A stretch of 33,338 bases of DNA from Streptomyces griseorubiginosus (GTDB lineage: Bacteria > Actinomycetota > Actinomycetes > Streptomycetales > Streptomycetaceae). The DNA lies in contig NZ_WVUG01000065.1 in the NCBI RefSeq assembly GCF_017614965.1, positions 1-33,338 of the forward strand. Direction: 5' to 3'. Positions 7,551-15,702 of this stretch are shown piece by piece. The translations under genes were made by a program, and so were the position numbers. Below the pieces are notes generated by a model that searched no databases, was not told the DNA's origin, and worked only from the letters and a program-made list of their open reading frames with translations. Every line of letters begins with the position of its first letter. The first letter of the stretch is position 1.

Positions 7551-7579
7551 GCCGCTCCCCACCCCCGTGGGGGAGCGGC
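7551..7579 (-). terminator. Terminator hairpin after the sigma-factor gene
   Basis: GCCGCTCCCC (7551-7560) pairs perfectly with GGGGAGCGGC (7570-7579) across a 9-nt loop. It begins 7 bp past the sigma-factor stop codon, so that transcript probably ends here and does not run into the NlpC/P60 gene. Confidence 0.7.
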
Positions 7580-7585
7580 ACGGTC

Positions 7586-8128
7586 CTAGAGGTCGAGGGC
7601 GGCGCGGATCTTGGCCAGGCCCCGCATGCGGTTGCGCTGGACGGTGCCCCGGTGGGCGCCGAGCCGCTCGCCGGCCGTGTCGTGGCTGAGGCCCTCCAGG
7701 TCCACGAGGATCACCGCGGCGGCCTCCTTCTCGGAGAGCGTCCGCAGCAGCGCGAGCGTGGTCGCCGAGGCCTCGTACGAGGCGAGTCCGCCGTCCCAGC
7801 CCGCCTCTGGCAGCCGGTCGGTGCTCCGCTCCCGGCGGGAGGGGTGCTGCCAGGAGTCTCTGAGCAGGTTCAGGGCTACGGTGCAGGTGTAGGCGTACGG
7901 GTGCCGCTGGTGCGTCAGGTCCTCGGCGCGGGCGCGCCGGGAGAGCCGTAGATACGTCTCCTGGAGCAGGTCGTCGGCGTCGTGCGGGTTGCCCGTGAGT
8001 GCCAGTAGCCGTCGGCGCAGCCGTGGCATCTCGGCGGTGAAGGAGGCGTCGAAGTCCCCCGGGCTCATCCGGCCGGGGTCGGGGCCGGGGATTGGCGTGG
8101 GCGGACAGGCGGCGTTGCTGATCTCCAA
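7586..8128 (-). CDS. ECF-like RNA polymerase sigma factor (sigma-70 family)
   Basis: About 180 residues with region 2 (FTAEMPRLRRRLLALTGNPHDADDLLQETYLRLSRR, about 29-65) and region 4 (TLSEKEAAAVILVDLEGLSHDTAGERLGAHRGTVQRNRMRGLAKIRAAL, about 128-178). There is no region 3 or C-terminal extension, as in ECF sigma factors. The TTG at 8128 is preferred: GAGGGGG lies 7 nt upstream and the start falls after the stop of the dipeptidase gene. The longer reading from 8245 would overlap that gene by 62 bp. The ATG at 8068 would still keep both regions. No anti-sigma gene is adjacent. It sits 55 bp behind a VanX-like gene and ahead of an NlpC/P60 gene, suggesting a wall-stress connection, which is inference. 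Confidence 0.75.
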   Translation of the reverse strand: MEISNAACPPTPIPGPDPGRMSPGDFDASFTAEMPRLRRRLLALTGNPHDADDLLQETYLRLSRRARAEDLTHQRHPYAYTCTVALNLLRDSWQHPSRRERSTDRLPEAGWDGGLASYEASATTLALLRTLSEKEAAAVILVDLEGLSHDTAGERLGAHRGTVQRNRMRGLAKIRAALDL

Positions 8129-8183
8129 CGAGGTTCCCCCTCGGTCGTACGGTGTGGTCGTGCCGTGTCCTGGTCGCGGCTGG

Positions 8184-8849
8184 TCAGGCCGTGGACCCGG
8201 GCGGGACGGCGGGGCCGTAGCGGGCGGCGGGGGCCCGGCGGACAAGGGCCCAGTACCGGTCGCCGTAGGACCAGTGCCACCATTCGGTCGGGTAGTTGAC
8301 GAAGCCGGCCGCGGTGAGGGCCCGGTTCATCGCGGCCCGGTTGGCGCGCGCCTCGGCGCCGATGCCGGGTGCCTCGGTGCGGCAGGCGCCCCCGCTCTCC
8401 TCCGGCGTGGCGTTGACCTCCGTGCCGAGCGGCAGTTCCCTGCCGTCCCGGTCGCACAGCGTCAGGTCGACCGCCCCGCCGCTGACGTGCGGTGCCACCT
8501 CCGGCGGGGAGATGTAGGCGCTCGCCAGTTCACGGATCCGCTCGGGACCCGCGTCCGGGTGGGCCCGGCGCATCACCTCCGCGTACTGCTCGAAGTACCG
8601 CCGCTGCAGGTCCGGCGGCCGGTACCCCTCCACCACCAGGAACCGGACACCGGCCGGCAGCAGACGCTGAGCCCGCACCAGCCGGCGCAGCGCGCCGGAG
8701 CGCAGATGGGCGTAGTCGCCGTCGACGTCCGCCTGCCGGTGATCGAGCCGCAGTTGGTCCGTCCCGCGCAGGTCGACCAGCGGTTCACCGCAGTCTGCCT
8801 CCGCGACCGCCGCGACCCGTGGGTCCGAGAGCGTGATGATGTCGGTCAC
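8184..8849 (-). CDS. D-Ala-D-Ala dipeptidase, VanX family (peptidase M15)
   Basis: 221 residues, GTG start. Zinc ligands are visible at H121 and D128 (PHVSGGAVDLTL) and H192 (EWWHW), with catalytic base E189 and R77 in GYRP, matching VanX-type M15D enzymes. No signal peptide is seen, so it acts in the cytoplasm on D-Ala-D-Ala. No vanH, vanA, vanRS or D-Ala-D-Lac ligase is in the window. A role in recycling wall peptides or in developmental wall remodelling is therefore more likely than glycopeptide resistance. It starts 84 bp downstream of the SARP stop on the same strand and is followed by the sigma gene, so co-transcription is possible. Confidence 0.85.
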   Translation of the reverse strand: MTDIITLSDPRVAAVAEADCGEPLVDLRGTDQLRLDHRQADVDGDYAHLRSGALRRLVRAQRLLPAGVRFLVVEGYRPPDLQRRYFEQYAEVMRRAHPDAGPERIRELASAYISPPEVAPHVSGGAVDLTLCDRDGRELPLGTEVNATPEESGGACRTEAPGIGAEARANRAAMNRALTAAGFVNYPTEWWHWSYGDRYWALVRRAPAARYGPAVPPGSTA

Positions 8850-8933
8850 GCGGATCAGCGTCGCCCAGGCCGCTGCACATGCTCTGCAAGTTGCCTGTAA
8901 GCGGTCTACCGGCCTTTCCGCAGCCGGTCGGGA

Positions 8934-11900
8934 TCACTCGCCGGCGTCCGGTTCGTGGGCCTCCCGGCAGTCCAACTCCCGGAAGACCGCCATCGCTTCG
9001 GCACGCGCCGAGCGCGCGGCCGGCTCGTCCCCGAGTGCCGCCCGCACCCGGGCGAGGTCCCGGAGCGTACGGGCCCGCCACAGCGGCAGGCCCAGGGACT
9101 CCCACATCGCAAGCGCCCGCTCCAGCGGCTCCCGGGCGCCGGCCGGATCACCGGCCGCCAGCCGCGACTCGCCCACGGTGCGCAGCACCAGTGCCTCCCC
9201 GAACCGGTCCTGGCGCTCGCGGGCCACCTCCAGGCACCGGTCGAGCCGCGCCCGCGCCGCGTCCAGGCGGCCCTGCCGCACCTCGGTCTTGGCCAGGGAC
9301 TGTTCGGTGTACATCACCCCGAACTTGTCCTGCAGCCCGTCGAAGATCCTCAGTGCCTCCAGCAACAGCCGCTCCGCATCGGCCAGTTCGCCCTCGGCCC
9401 GGTGGCACAGGGCCAGCGACCGCAGGGTCAGTCCCTCGCCGTGCCGGTCGCCCTCCGCGCGGTAGAGCTCCAGCGCCCGCGACAGGGCCTGAAGGGCCTG
9501 CGGGCCGCGTCCCTGTTCCCGGTGCACATAGCCGATGCCGTACAGCACACGGGCCCGGGCGCCGCGGTCCGCTAACTCGCCGTAGCGTTCGAGCGCGGCC
9601 GTCAGCAGGTGGGACGCCTCGCCGTACCGGGCCTGTTCGCGCCGTGCGGTCCCCATGCCGGCGAGCGCCAGCGCCTCGCCCCACGGCACGTCGCCGCGTG
9701 CCTCGAACAACCTGAGGGCCTGGCCGAAGTAGGCGTACGACTCCTCGAACTCGTCCTGCTCGTAGCGGAGTTGCCCGAGGCCCGTGAGCAGCCACGCCTC
9801 GCCCTCGCCGTCCCCGCTGCGGCGCACGGCCGCCATCGCCGCGGCGTGGGAACGGGACCAGGCGTCGAACTGGTTGTAGAGCGCGGCCGAACTCGCGATC
9901 AGCGCCCCCGCCAGATCGCGGGCGGCGCGGTCCATCCCGTGGTCCGCGCAGTACTCCACCGCGGCGAGCAGACAGGCCTGTTCCGCCGCGAACCAGGCGG
10001 CGGGCCGCTGGAGCAGCTCGTCCTCGCCCCGGGGGTCGAGAGCGTCGAGGGGCCGTACGGCCGCCGGCTCCGGGAAGTACCGGGCCGCTCCGCCCGGCCC
10101 GCGGGCGGCCGCCCGTTCGGCGAGCCCCAGCCAGCACTCCACCAGCCGTTCGACGGCCCCGGTGCGCTCCTCGGCGCTCTCCTCGGACAGACAGCGCTCC
10201 CGGGCGTGCTCGCGGGCCAGGTCGTGGATGCGGTAGCGGACGCGTCCGGTGTCGTCGGCGCCGAGCACGTCGACGAAGTGGCAGTCCACCAGCCGCTCCA
10301 CGGCCTCCTCTGCCTCCTCCGTGCCGATGTCCAGCAGCGGGGCGGCGATCCAGGCCGCGAAGTCGGGCAGGTCGAGCAGGGCGAGCCGGCGCAGCGCACG
10401 CCGCTCCTGCGGGTCGAGGTCGCCGTACCCGAGTTCCAGGCTGGTGCGTAACTCCAGGTCACCGGCGCGCAGTTCGTTCAGCCGGCGCCGCTCGTCCCGC
10501 AGTCGGCCGGCGAGCCGGCCGGGGGCCCAGTGCGGACGGGCCGCGAGGCGCGCCCCGGCGATCCTGACGGCCAGCGGCAGCCGCCCGCACAGCGAGACGA
10601 TCTCGGCGGCCCGCTCCGGCTCGGCGTCGGTGCGCTCCGCTCCGGCCACGCGCCGGAGCAGTTCGAGCGCCTCGGCCGGCTCCGGCACGGTGAGGTCGAG
10701 GTGGGTGGCGCCCTCCAGCGCGACGAGCCGGCGGCGGCTGGTGACGAGCACGGCGGAGCCGGGGCCCGGCGGCAGCAGGGGCCGCACGTGTGCTTCGCCG
10801 GCCGCGTTGTCGAGGATCAGCAGAACACGCCGGTGCGCGATGTGCGTGCGGTACAGCCCCGTCAGCTCCTCGACCGAGGACGGCAGCGTCTCCGGTTCGG
10901 CGCCCATGGCGCGCAGCAGCCGGGCGAGGGCGTCGGCGGGCTCCAGCGGTGCGGTGTCGGCGGCCCGCAGGTCCACGAACAGCCGCCCGTCCGGGAAGAG
11001 TTCGGCCGTGCGGTGGCCGACGTGCACGGCGAGCGCGGTCTTGCCCGTGCCGGACCGCCCGGAGACGACACCGATGGGCGGGGCCGTGCGGCCGGCGGCG
11101 TCGACCCCGCGCAGCAGCGAGACGGCCCAGTCGATCTGCTCCGAGCGGCCCACGAAGTCGGCGATGTCCGGCGGGAGATGGGACGGGGCGGGCCGTGGGC
11201 GCGGTACGGGATCCGTCGCTCTCGCGGTCTCCCGGGGCTTCGGACGTCCGGCGGGCTGGGCCGTCGCACTCCTGGAGCCGGTGCCCAGGAGCGCGGGATC
11301 GTTGGTCAGGACCGCCTTGTGCAGCGCCCGTAGCTGCGGCCCGGGGTCGATGCCCAGCTCCTCGCGCAGGACCTCGCGGCCCTCCTGGTAGGTGCGCAGG
11401 GCGTCGGACACCCGGCCGGTGCGCGCCAGCGCGGTCATCAACTGGCCACGCGGGCGCTCCCGCAGCGGGTGGGTGGCGACGTGCGCGAGCAGGGGAGCGA
11501 TCGTCCGGTCAGCGCGGCCCAGCTCCAGTTGCAGGCCGAAGGACTCCTCCTGGCCGACGACCCGCAGCTCCGCCAGCCGGGCCGCCTCGATCCGGGCGAA
11601 CGACTGGCCGAGCCCCTCCAGGGCCTCCTGCCCGCGCCACAGACCGAGCGCCTCGGACAGCAGGTCTCCGGCCTCCTCGGGGCGGCCCGCCGCGGCCGAC
11701 GCCCGGCCCGCGGTGAGCAGTTCCTCGAAGCGGCGGGAATCGACCCGGGAGGGATCCAGTTCGGCGTAGTAGCCCGGCGGCCGGGTCCGCACGACGTCCG
11801 CCTCGCCCACCCGGGCCAGGGCCCGGCGCACGGCGGAGACATGGGTGGCGACGAGGGCACCGGCCGTCGCGGGCGCCTGTTCGTCCCACACGAAGTCCAC

Positions 11901-12038
11901 GAGCCGCTCGGTGGACAGGACTTCGCCGAGATGGACGACCAGGGCGGAGAGCACCGCCAGGGGCCTGACCCCGCCCAGGGGCACGCGCCGGTCCCCGTCC
12001 CACAGCTCCACCGGACCGAGCAGACGTACCTGGAGCAT
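8934..12038 (-). CDS. AfsR-like SARP regulator (wHTH-BTAD-NB-ARC-TPR)
   Basis: A 1034-residue regulator. An OmpR-type winged helix (about 1-93, opening MLQVRLLGPVEL) is followed by the bacterial transcriptional activation domain (about 97-245), a Pro/Arg linker (250-290) and an NB-ARC ATPase with Walker A GRSGTGKT (327-334) and a Walker B-like VLLILDN. A long TPR array fills roughly 690-1015. Architecture and length are those of AfsR, but no afsS-like small gene follows, so it is a paralogue. I start at the ATG at 12038, the canonical SARP N-terminus; the frame extends to 12101 without domain content. Two TTA codons (minus-strand codons at 10451-10449 and 9575-9573, codons 530 and 822) imply dependence on the bldA tRNA. 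Its targets are unknown; the dipeptidase/sigma pair downstream is one candidate. Confidence 0.9.
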   Translation of the reverse strand: MLQVRLLGPVELWDGDRRVPLGGVRPLAVLSALVVHLGEVLSTERLVDFVWDEQAPATAGALVATHVSAVRRALARVGEADVVRTRPPGYYAELDPSRVDSRRFEELLTAGRASAAAGRPEEAGDLLSEALGLWRGQEALEGLGQSFARIEAARLAELRVVGQEESFGLQLELGRADRTIAPLLAHVATHPLRERPRGQLMTALARTGRVSDALRTYQEGREVLREELGIDPGPQLRALHKAVLTNDPALLGTGSRSATAQPAGRPKPRETARATDPVPRPRPAPSHLPPDIADFVGRSEQIDWAVSLLRGVDAAGRTAPPIGVVSGRSGTGKTALAVHVGHRTAELFPDGRLFVDLRAADTAPLEPADALARLLRAMGAEPETLPSSVEELTGLYRTHIAHRRVLLILDNAAGEAHVRPLLPPGPGSAVLVTSRRRLVALEGATHLDLTVPEPAEALELLRRVAGAERTDAEPERAAEIVSLCGRLPLAVRIAGARLAARPHWAPGRLAGRLRDERRRLNELRAGDLELRTSLELGYGDLDPQERRALRRLALLDLPDFAAWIAAPLLDIGTEEAEEAVERLVDCHFVDVLGADDTGRVRYRIHDLAREHARERCLSEESAEERTGAVERLVECWLGLAERAAARGPGGAARYFPEPAAVRPLDALDPRGEDELLQRPAAWFAAEQACLLAAVEYCADHGMDRAARDLAGALIASSAALYNQFDAWSRSHAAAMAAVRRSGDGEGEAWLLTGLGQLRYEQDEFEESYAYFGQALRLFEARGDVPWGEALALAGMGTARREQARYGEASHLLTAALERYGELADRGARARVLYGIGYVHREQGRGPQALQALSRALELYRAEGDRHGEGLTLRSLALCHRAEGELADAERLLLEALRIFDGLQDKFGVMYTEQSLAKTEVRQGRLDAARARLDRCLEVARERQDRFGEALVLRTVGESRLAAGDPAGAREPLERALAMWESLGLPLWRARTLRDLARVRAALGDEPAARSARAEAMAVFRELDCREAHEPDAGE

Positions 12039-12121
12039 CGTTCCCCGATCGCCGAACCGCCCGCCCCCCGCGGATCGTGGCAACGATATCGGCGCATGCA
12101 TTGGGTGGACATGCCAAAGAC

Positions 12122-12151
12122 CGGACCGGCTGGCCGGATCGGGCCGGTCCG
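12122..12151. repeat. 9-bp-arm inverted repeat in the SARP leader
   Basis: CGGACCGGC (12122-12130) and GCCGGTCCG (12143-12151) are perfect inverted copies around a 12-nt loop, 84 bp upstream of the SARP start codon. It could be a leader hairpin or an operator. Confidence 0.5.
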
Positions 12152-12295
12152 CGGCAGCGGAGCGGGTCCCCGACGGGGCCTGGCGTCCGGAACGAGAACA
12201 GCTGCCTTCCCGGTCCTCCTCGGCTCGTCACTTGGCTGGATCCGAGCGACACGCGGACGCACCGCTCACCCGTGTGACGGCGGCGCGGGGGCCGC

Positions 12296-12344
12296 CGTAT
12301 GACAGGAGACGCGAGAAAAGCCCGTGTGCTCGCGACGTCATACG
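12296..12344. promoter_or_regulatory. Compound hairpin/operator upstream of the phospholipase gene
   Basis: Outer arms CGTATGAC (12296-12303) and GTCATACG (12337-12344) are perfect 8-bp inverted copies. Inner arms CGCGAG (12310-12315) and CTCGCG (12329-12334) are perfect 6-bp copies around a 13-nt loop, separated from the outer stem by a 6/2-nt internal loop. It is 315 bp before the phospholipase ATG and 258 bp before the SARP ATG, far from any stop codon, which argues against a simple terminator. Confidence 0.6.
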
Positions 12345-12658
12345 AATGTGGCCTCCCCCGCCCCGACGGGCTGCACGGCGGGAGACCCGACGGCCCGTCA
12401 GACCGCCACGGCGGCCGCCGCCTCGCGGCTTCCGGACAGCGCCTGCGCCCCGGGCTCCTTCATCAGCTGACGACGACAGACCGCGGCCCGCCGGTCTCCC
12501 CGCCGGCGGGCCCCCGTCGCGCATCACCTCTCGTACTGACGACTTTCACACGGACGCCACCGGACCCTTCCCTGACGTTTGTTGCTCTTGGAACACTCGC
12601 ACCGCGCGCAATCCGTCACGTTCCGGCCATCCGCACCCAGGATGAGAGGCACTCACCC

Positions 12659-14713
12659 ATGCCCGAAGTAAATCGGCGCCGATTCCTGCAACTCGCGGGC
12701 GCGACCACCGCCTTCACCGCCCTGTCCAACAGCATCGAGCGCGCCGCCGCGCTGCCCGCGAACCACCGCACGGGGTCCATCGAGGACGTCGAGCACATCG
12801 TCGTCCTGATGCAGGAGAACCGTTCTTTCGACCACTACTTCGGTTCACTCAGAGGCGTCCGCGGCTTCGGCGACCCGCGCCCGGTGACCTGGCCGAACGG
12901 CAAGTCGGTCTGGCACCAGCAGGACGCGGGCGGCAAGGAGATCCTGCCGTTCCACCCCGACGCCGACGACCTGGGCATGGCCTTCATCCAGGACCTCCCG
13001 CACGGCTGGAACGACGGACACGCCGCCTTCGACGGCGGCAAGTACGACAAGTGGGTGCCCTCCAAGGGCTCCACGACCATGGCGTACCTGACCCGCGAGG
13101 ACATCCCGTTCCACTACGCGCTCGCCGACTCCTTCACCATCTGCGACGCGTACCACTGCTCGTTCATCGGCTCGACCGACCCCAACCGGTACTACATGTG
13201 GACCGGTTACACGGGCAACGACGGCCAGGGCGGCGGCCCGGTCCTCGGCAACGACGAGGCCGGCTACAGCTGGACCACCTACCCGGAGCGCTTGGAGAAG
13301 GCCGGCGTCTCCTGGAAGATCTACCAGGACGTCGGCGACGGCCTCGACGCGGCCGGCGGCTGGGGCTGGATCCAGGACGCCTACCGCGGCAACTACGGCG
13401 ACAACTCGCTGCTGTACTTCAAGCAGTACCAGAACGCGGGGCCCGGCGACCCGCTCTACGACAAGGCCCGCACCGGCACCGACGCGACCAAGGGCGAGGG
13501 CTTCTTCGACCAGCTCAAGGCCGACGTCAAGGGCGGCAAGCTGCCGCAGATCTCCTGGATAGTGGCCCCCGAGGCCTTCACCGAGCACCCCAACTGGCCC
13601 GCGAACTACGGCGCCTGGTACGTCTCCCAGGTCCTGGACGCGCTCACCGCCGACCCGAAGGTCTGGGCGAAGACCGCGCTGTTCATCACCTACGACGAGA
13701 ACGACGGCTTCTTCGACCACCTGATCCCGCCCTACGCGCCGGGCTCGGCCGCCCAGGGCAAGTCGACCGTCGACGTGGGCCCGGACCTGTTCAAGGGCGA
13801 CGCCAGCCACCCGGCCGGCCCCTACGGCCTCGGCCAGCGGGTGCCGATGCTCGTCGTCTCGCCCTGGAGCAAGGGCGGTTACGTCTGCTCCGAGACGATG
13901 GACCACACCTCGATCATCCGGTTCATGGAGCGCCGCTTCGGTGTGCACGAGCCGAACATCTCGCCCTGGCGCCGGGCCGTCTGCGGTGATCTGACCTCGG
14001 CGTTCGACTTCTCCCACCAGGACACCAAGCCGGTCGCCCTGCCGGGCACCGACGGCTACCGGCCGCCGGACAAGAACCGCCACCCCGACTACGTCCCGAC
14101 CCCGCCGGCCAAGGGCTCCCTGCCCCGGCAGGAGCGCGGTCTGCGCCCGGCACGTCCGCTCAAGTACGCGCCCCACGTGGACGGTTCGGTCGACGCGGCC
14201 GCCGGGAAGTTCACCCTCACCTTCGCCTCGGGGGCGAAGGCGGGCGCCGCCTTCCTGGTGACCTCCGGCAACCGCACGGACGGCCCCTGGAGTTACACCA
14301 CCGAGGCCGGCAAGTCCGTCACGGACACCTGGAACTCGGCGTACTCCGGCGGATCGTACGACCTGACGGTGCACGGCCCCAACGGCTTCCTGCGCGTCTT
14401 CAAGGGCGTCAACAAGACCGCCGGACCCGAGGTCACCGCCCGCCACCACGGCGACGACCTCGAGCTCACCTTCACCAACAAGGGTTCCGGCACGGTGCGG
14501 TTGCGGCTGAGCGGCGGTTACGGCCACAAGTCCCAGATCGTCACCGTGCGGCCCGGCGCCACGGTGAAGCACGGCGTCGACCTCAAGGCGAGCCGCCGCT
14601 GGTACGACCTCACCGTCACCTCCGAGGCCGACCCGGCGTTCGTACGGCGGTTCGCGGGCCATGTCGAGAACGGGCGTCCGGGTGTGAGCGACCCGGCGAT
14701 CCTCACCGCGTAG
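12659..14713 (+). CDS. Tat-exported phosphocholine-specific phospholipase C (PlcN/ACP-type)
   Basis: 684 residues. A twin-arginine signal (NRRRFLQLAGATTAF, 5-19) is followed by the phosphoesterase domain (PF04185; about 44-470) with its signature ENRSFDHYFG (53-62). At the end lie two C-terminal phospholipase C domains (DUF756-like, about 495-590 and 595-680). It should be exported folded and cleave phosphatidylcholine-type lipids to diacylglycerol and phosphocholine, perhaps for phosphate scavenging. I chose the ATG at 12659 because the Tat signal starts there and GAGAGG lies 9 nt upstream; the frame is open 360 bp further but that part looks non-coding. A large antisense frame (12845-14662) is a GC-bias shadow. 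Confidence 0.9.
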   Translation: MPEVNRRRFLQLAGATTAFTALSNSIERAAALPANHRTGSIEDVEHIVVLMQENRSFDHYFGSLRGVRGFGDPRPVTWPNGKSVWHQQDAGGKEILPFHPDADDLGMAFIQDLPHGWNDGHAAFDGGKYDKWVPSKGSTTMAYLTREDIPFHYALADSFTICDAYHCSFIGSTDPNRYYMWTGYTGNDGQGGGPVLGNDEAGYSWTTYPERLEKAGVSWKIYQDVGDGLDAAGGWGWIQDAYRGNYGDNSLLYFKQYQNAGPGDPLYDKARTGTDATKGEGFFDQLKADVKGGKLPQISWIVAPEAFTEHPNWPANYGAWYVSQVLDALTADPKVWAKTALFITYDENDGFFDHLIPPYAPGSAAQGKSTVDVGPDLFKGDASHPAGPYGLGQRVPMLVVSPWSKGGYVCSETMDHTSIIRFMERRFGVHEPNISPWRRAVCGDLTSAFDFSHQDTKPVALPGTDGYRPPDKNRHPDYVPTPPAKGSLPRQERGLRPARPLKYAPHVDGSVDAAAGKFTLTFASGAKAGAAFLVTSGNRTDGPWSYTTEAGKSVTDTWNSAYSGGSYDLTVHGPNGFLRVFKGVNKTAGPEVTARHHGDDLELTFTNKGSGTVRLRLSGGYGHKSQIVTVRPGATVKHGVDLKASRRWYDLTVTSEADPAFVRRFAGHVENGRPGVSDPAILTA

Positions 14714-14789
14714 GCGAACGGGCGGTGGCAGGCAGGTAAAGGGTGATGCAGGGCGTGCCCCGGGGTCTGGTCAGGTGCCGGTGGGCCCG

Positions 14790-14804
14790 GGGTAGTGTGC
14801 CCCG
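14790..14804 (+). promoter_or_regulatory. Leaderless-type promoter of the scramblase gene
   Basis: A TANNNT element (TAGTGT, 14793-14798) sits exactly 6 nt before the GTG start codon at 14805 and there is no ribosome-binding site. This is the layout of actinobacterial leaderless mRNAs, in which transcription starts at the start codon. Confidence 0.45.
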
Positions 14805-15695
14805 GTGACCACGCATTCGAACACTCCTGCAGGCTGGTATCCGGATCCGCACGGTGCGCCCCAGACACTCCGGTACTGGGACGGCGCGCAGTGGACCCAG
14901 CACACGCACGCGGACCAGCAGCAGGCCCCGCAGCACGCCGCTGCCCAGCAGGTGCCGCAGCAGCACGTGCCGCAACAACAGGTGCCTCACCAGCAGATGC
15001 AGCAGCAGGTGCCGCAGCAGCCCGCGGGGCCCGATCCGCGGGTGCAGCGTCAGGTGCAGCAGCAGGCCGGGGTCGCCGCGGGCGGCCCCGGTGGCGGCAC
15101 CCTGTTCTCCGAGCCCGTTCTGGTGGTCAACCAGAAGGCCAAGCTGATCGAGCTGACCAACGAGTACACGGTCATGGATCAGAACGGCCACCAGATCGGC
15201 TCGGTGACCGAGGTCGGGCAGAGCACGCTGAAGAAGGTGGCGCGATTCGTCTCCAGCCTCGACCAGTTCATGACGCACCGGCTGGAGATCCGGGACGCCC
15301 ACGGGCAGCCGCAGTTGGTGCTGACCCGGCCCGCGAAGGTCTTCAAGTCCCGGGTCATCGTGTCCCGTCCGGACGGTTCGCCGGTCGGTGAGATCGTCCA
15401 GCAGAACATGATCGGGAAGATCAACTTCGCGATGACCGTCGACGGGCAGCAGGTCGGCGCGATCAAGGCGGAGAACTGGCGGGCCTGGAACTTCGCGATC
15501 GTCGACCACGCGGAGAACGAGGTCGCCCGGATCACGAAGACGTGGGAGGGGCTCGCCAAGACGATGTTCACCACCGCGGACAACTATGTGCTGCAGATCC
15601 ACTATCAGTTGCCCGAGCCGCTGCTGAGTCTGGTCGTGGCGACGGCGCTGACCGTCGACACGGCCCTGAAGCAGGACTCCCGGGGTCTCGGCTGA
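14805..15695 (+). CDS. DUF2510 - Gln-rich - phospholipid scramblase-like protein
   Basis: 296 residues, GTG start. An N-terminal DUF2510 module (GWYPDPHGAPQTLRYWDGAQWTQHT, about 10-34) is followed by a Gln/Val/Pro-rich low-complexity stretch (about 37-95) with repeated VPQQ/QQQ units. A scramblase/LURP-like beta-barrel domain follows (about 100-296: LVVNQKAKLIELTNEYTVMDQNGHQIGSVTE onward). There is no signal peptide; the last hydrophobic segment (near 270-285) could contact the membrane. Whether it moves lipids is unknown, as bacterial members have no settled function. It follows the phospholipase gene by 91 bp on the same strand and converges, with a 7-bp gap, on the DMT transporter gene. 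Confidence 0.8.
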   Translation: MTTHSNTPAGWYPDPHGAPQTLRYWDGAQWTQHTHADQQQAPQHAAAQQVPQQHVPQQQVPHQQMQQQVPQQPAGPDPRVQRQVQQQAGVAAGGPGGGTLFSEPVLVVNQKAKLIELTNEYTVMDQNGHQIGSVTEVGQSTLKKVARFVSSLDQFMTHRLEIRDAHGQPQLVLTRPAKVFKSRVIVSRPDGSPVGEIVQQNMIGKINFAMTVDGQQVGAIKAENWRAWNFAIVDHAENEVARITKTWEGLAKTMFTTADNYVLQIHYQLPEPLLSLVVATALTVDTALKQDSRGLG

Positions 15696-15702
15696 CGTTC
15701 CG

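Larger units (their letters stand above)
12039..12658. promoter_or_regulatory. 620-bp divergent intergenic region between SARP and phospholipase genes
   Basis: No convincing gene: an open plus-strand frame from 12299 runs into the phospholipase gene but has no domain content before the Tat signal. The region holds two hairpins (listed separately) and presumably both promoters. I could not place clear -35/-10 pairs, and I looked for tandem PHO-box repeats for the phospholipase without finding a clean one. Confidence 0.5.

Noticed and set aside
8184..8849. Glycopeptide resistance gene vanX
   Set aside because: Motifs fit VanX-family dipeptidases, but no vanHA or vanRS-type neighbours are present, so resistance is not supported.
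8886..8894. Short palindrome GCAAGTTGC between SARP and dipeptidase genes
   Set aside because: Only 4-bp arms; expected by chance.
12299..12658. 5' extension of the phospholipase reading frame
   Set aside because: Would place a Tat signal 120 residues inside the protein; no ribosome-binding site at 12299, whereas the ATG at 12659 has one.
12240..12658. PHO box (tandem GTTCACC-like repeats) for the phospholipase gene
   Set aside because: Only isolated fragments such as TCACACG or ACTCACCC; no properly spaced pair.
12845..14662. 605-codon open frame (-) opposite the phospholipase gene
   Set aside because: Val/Gly/Arg-rich shadow; the plus strand has a Tat signal and phosphoesterase motifs.
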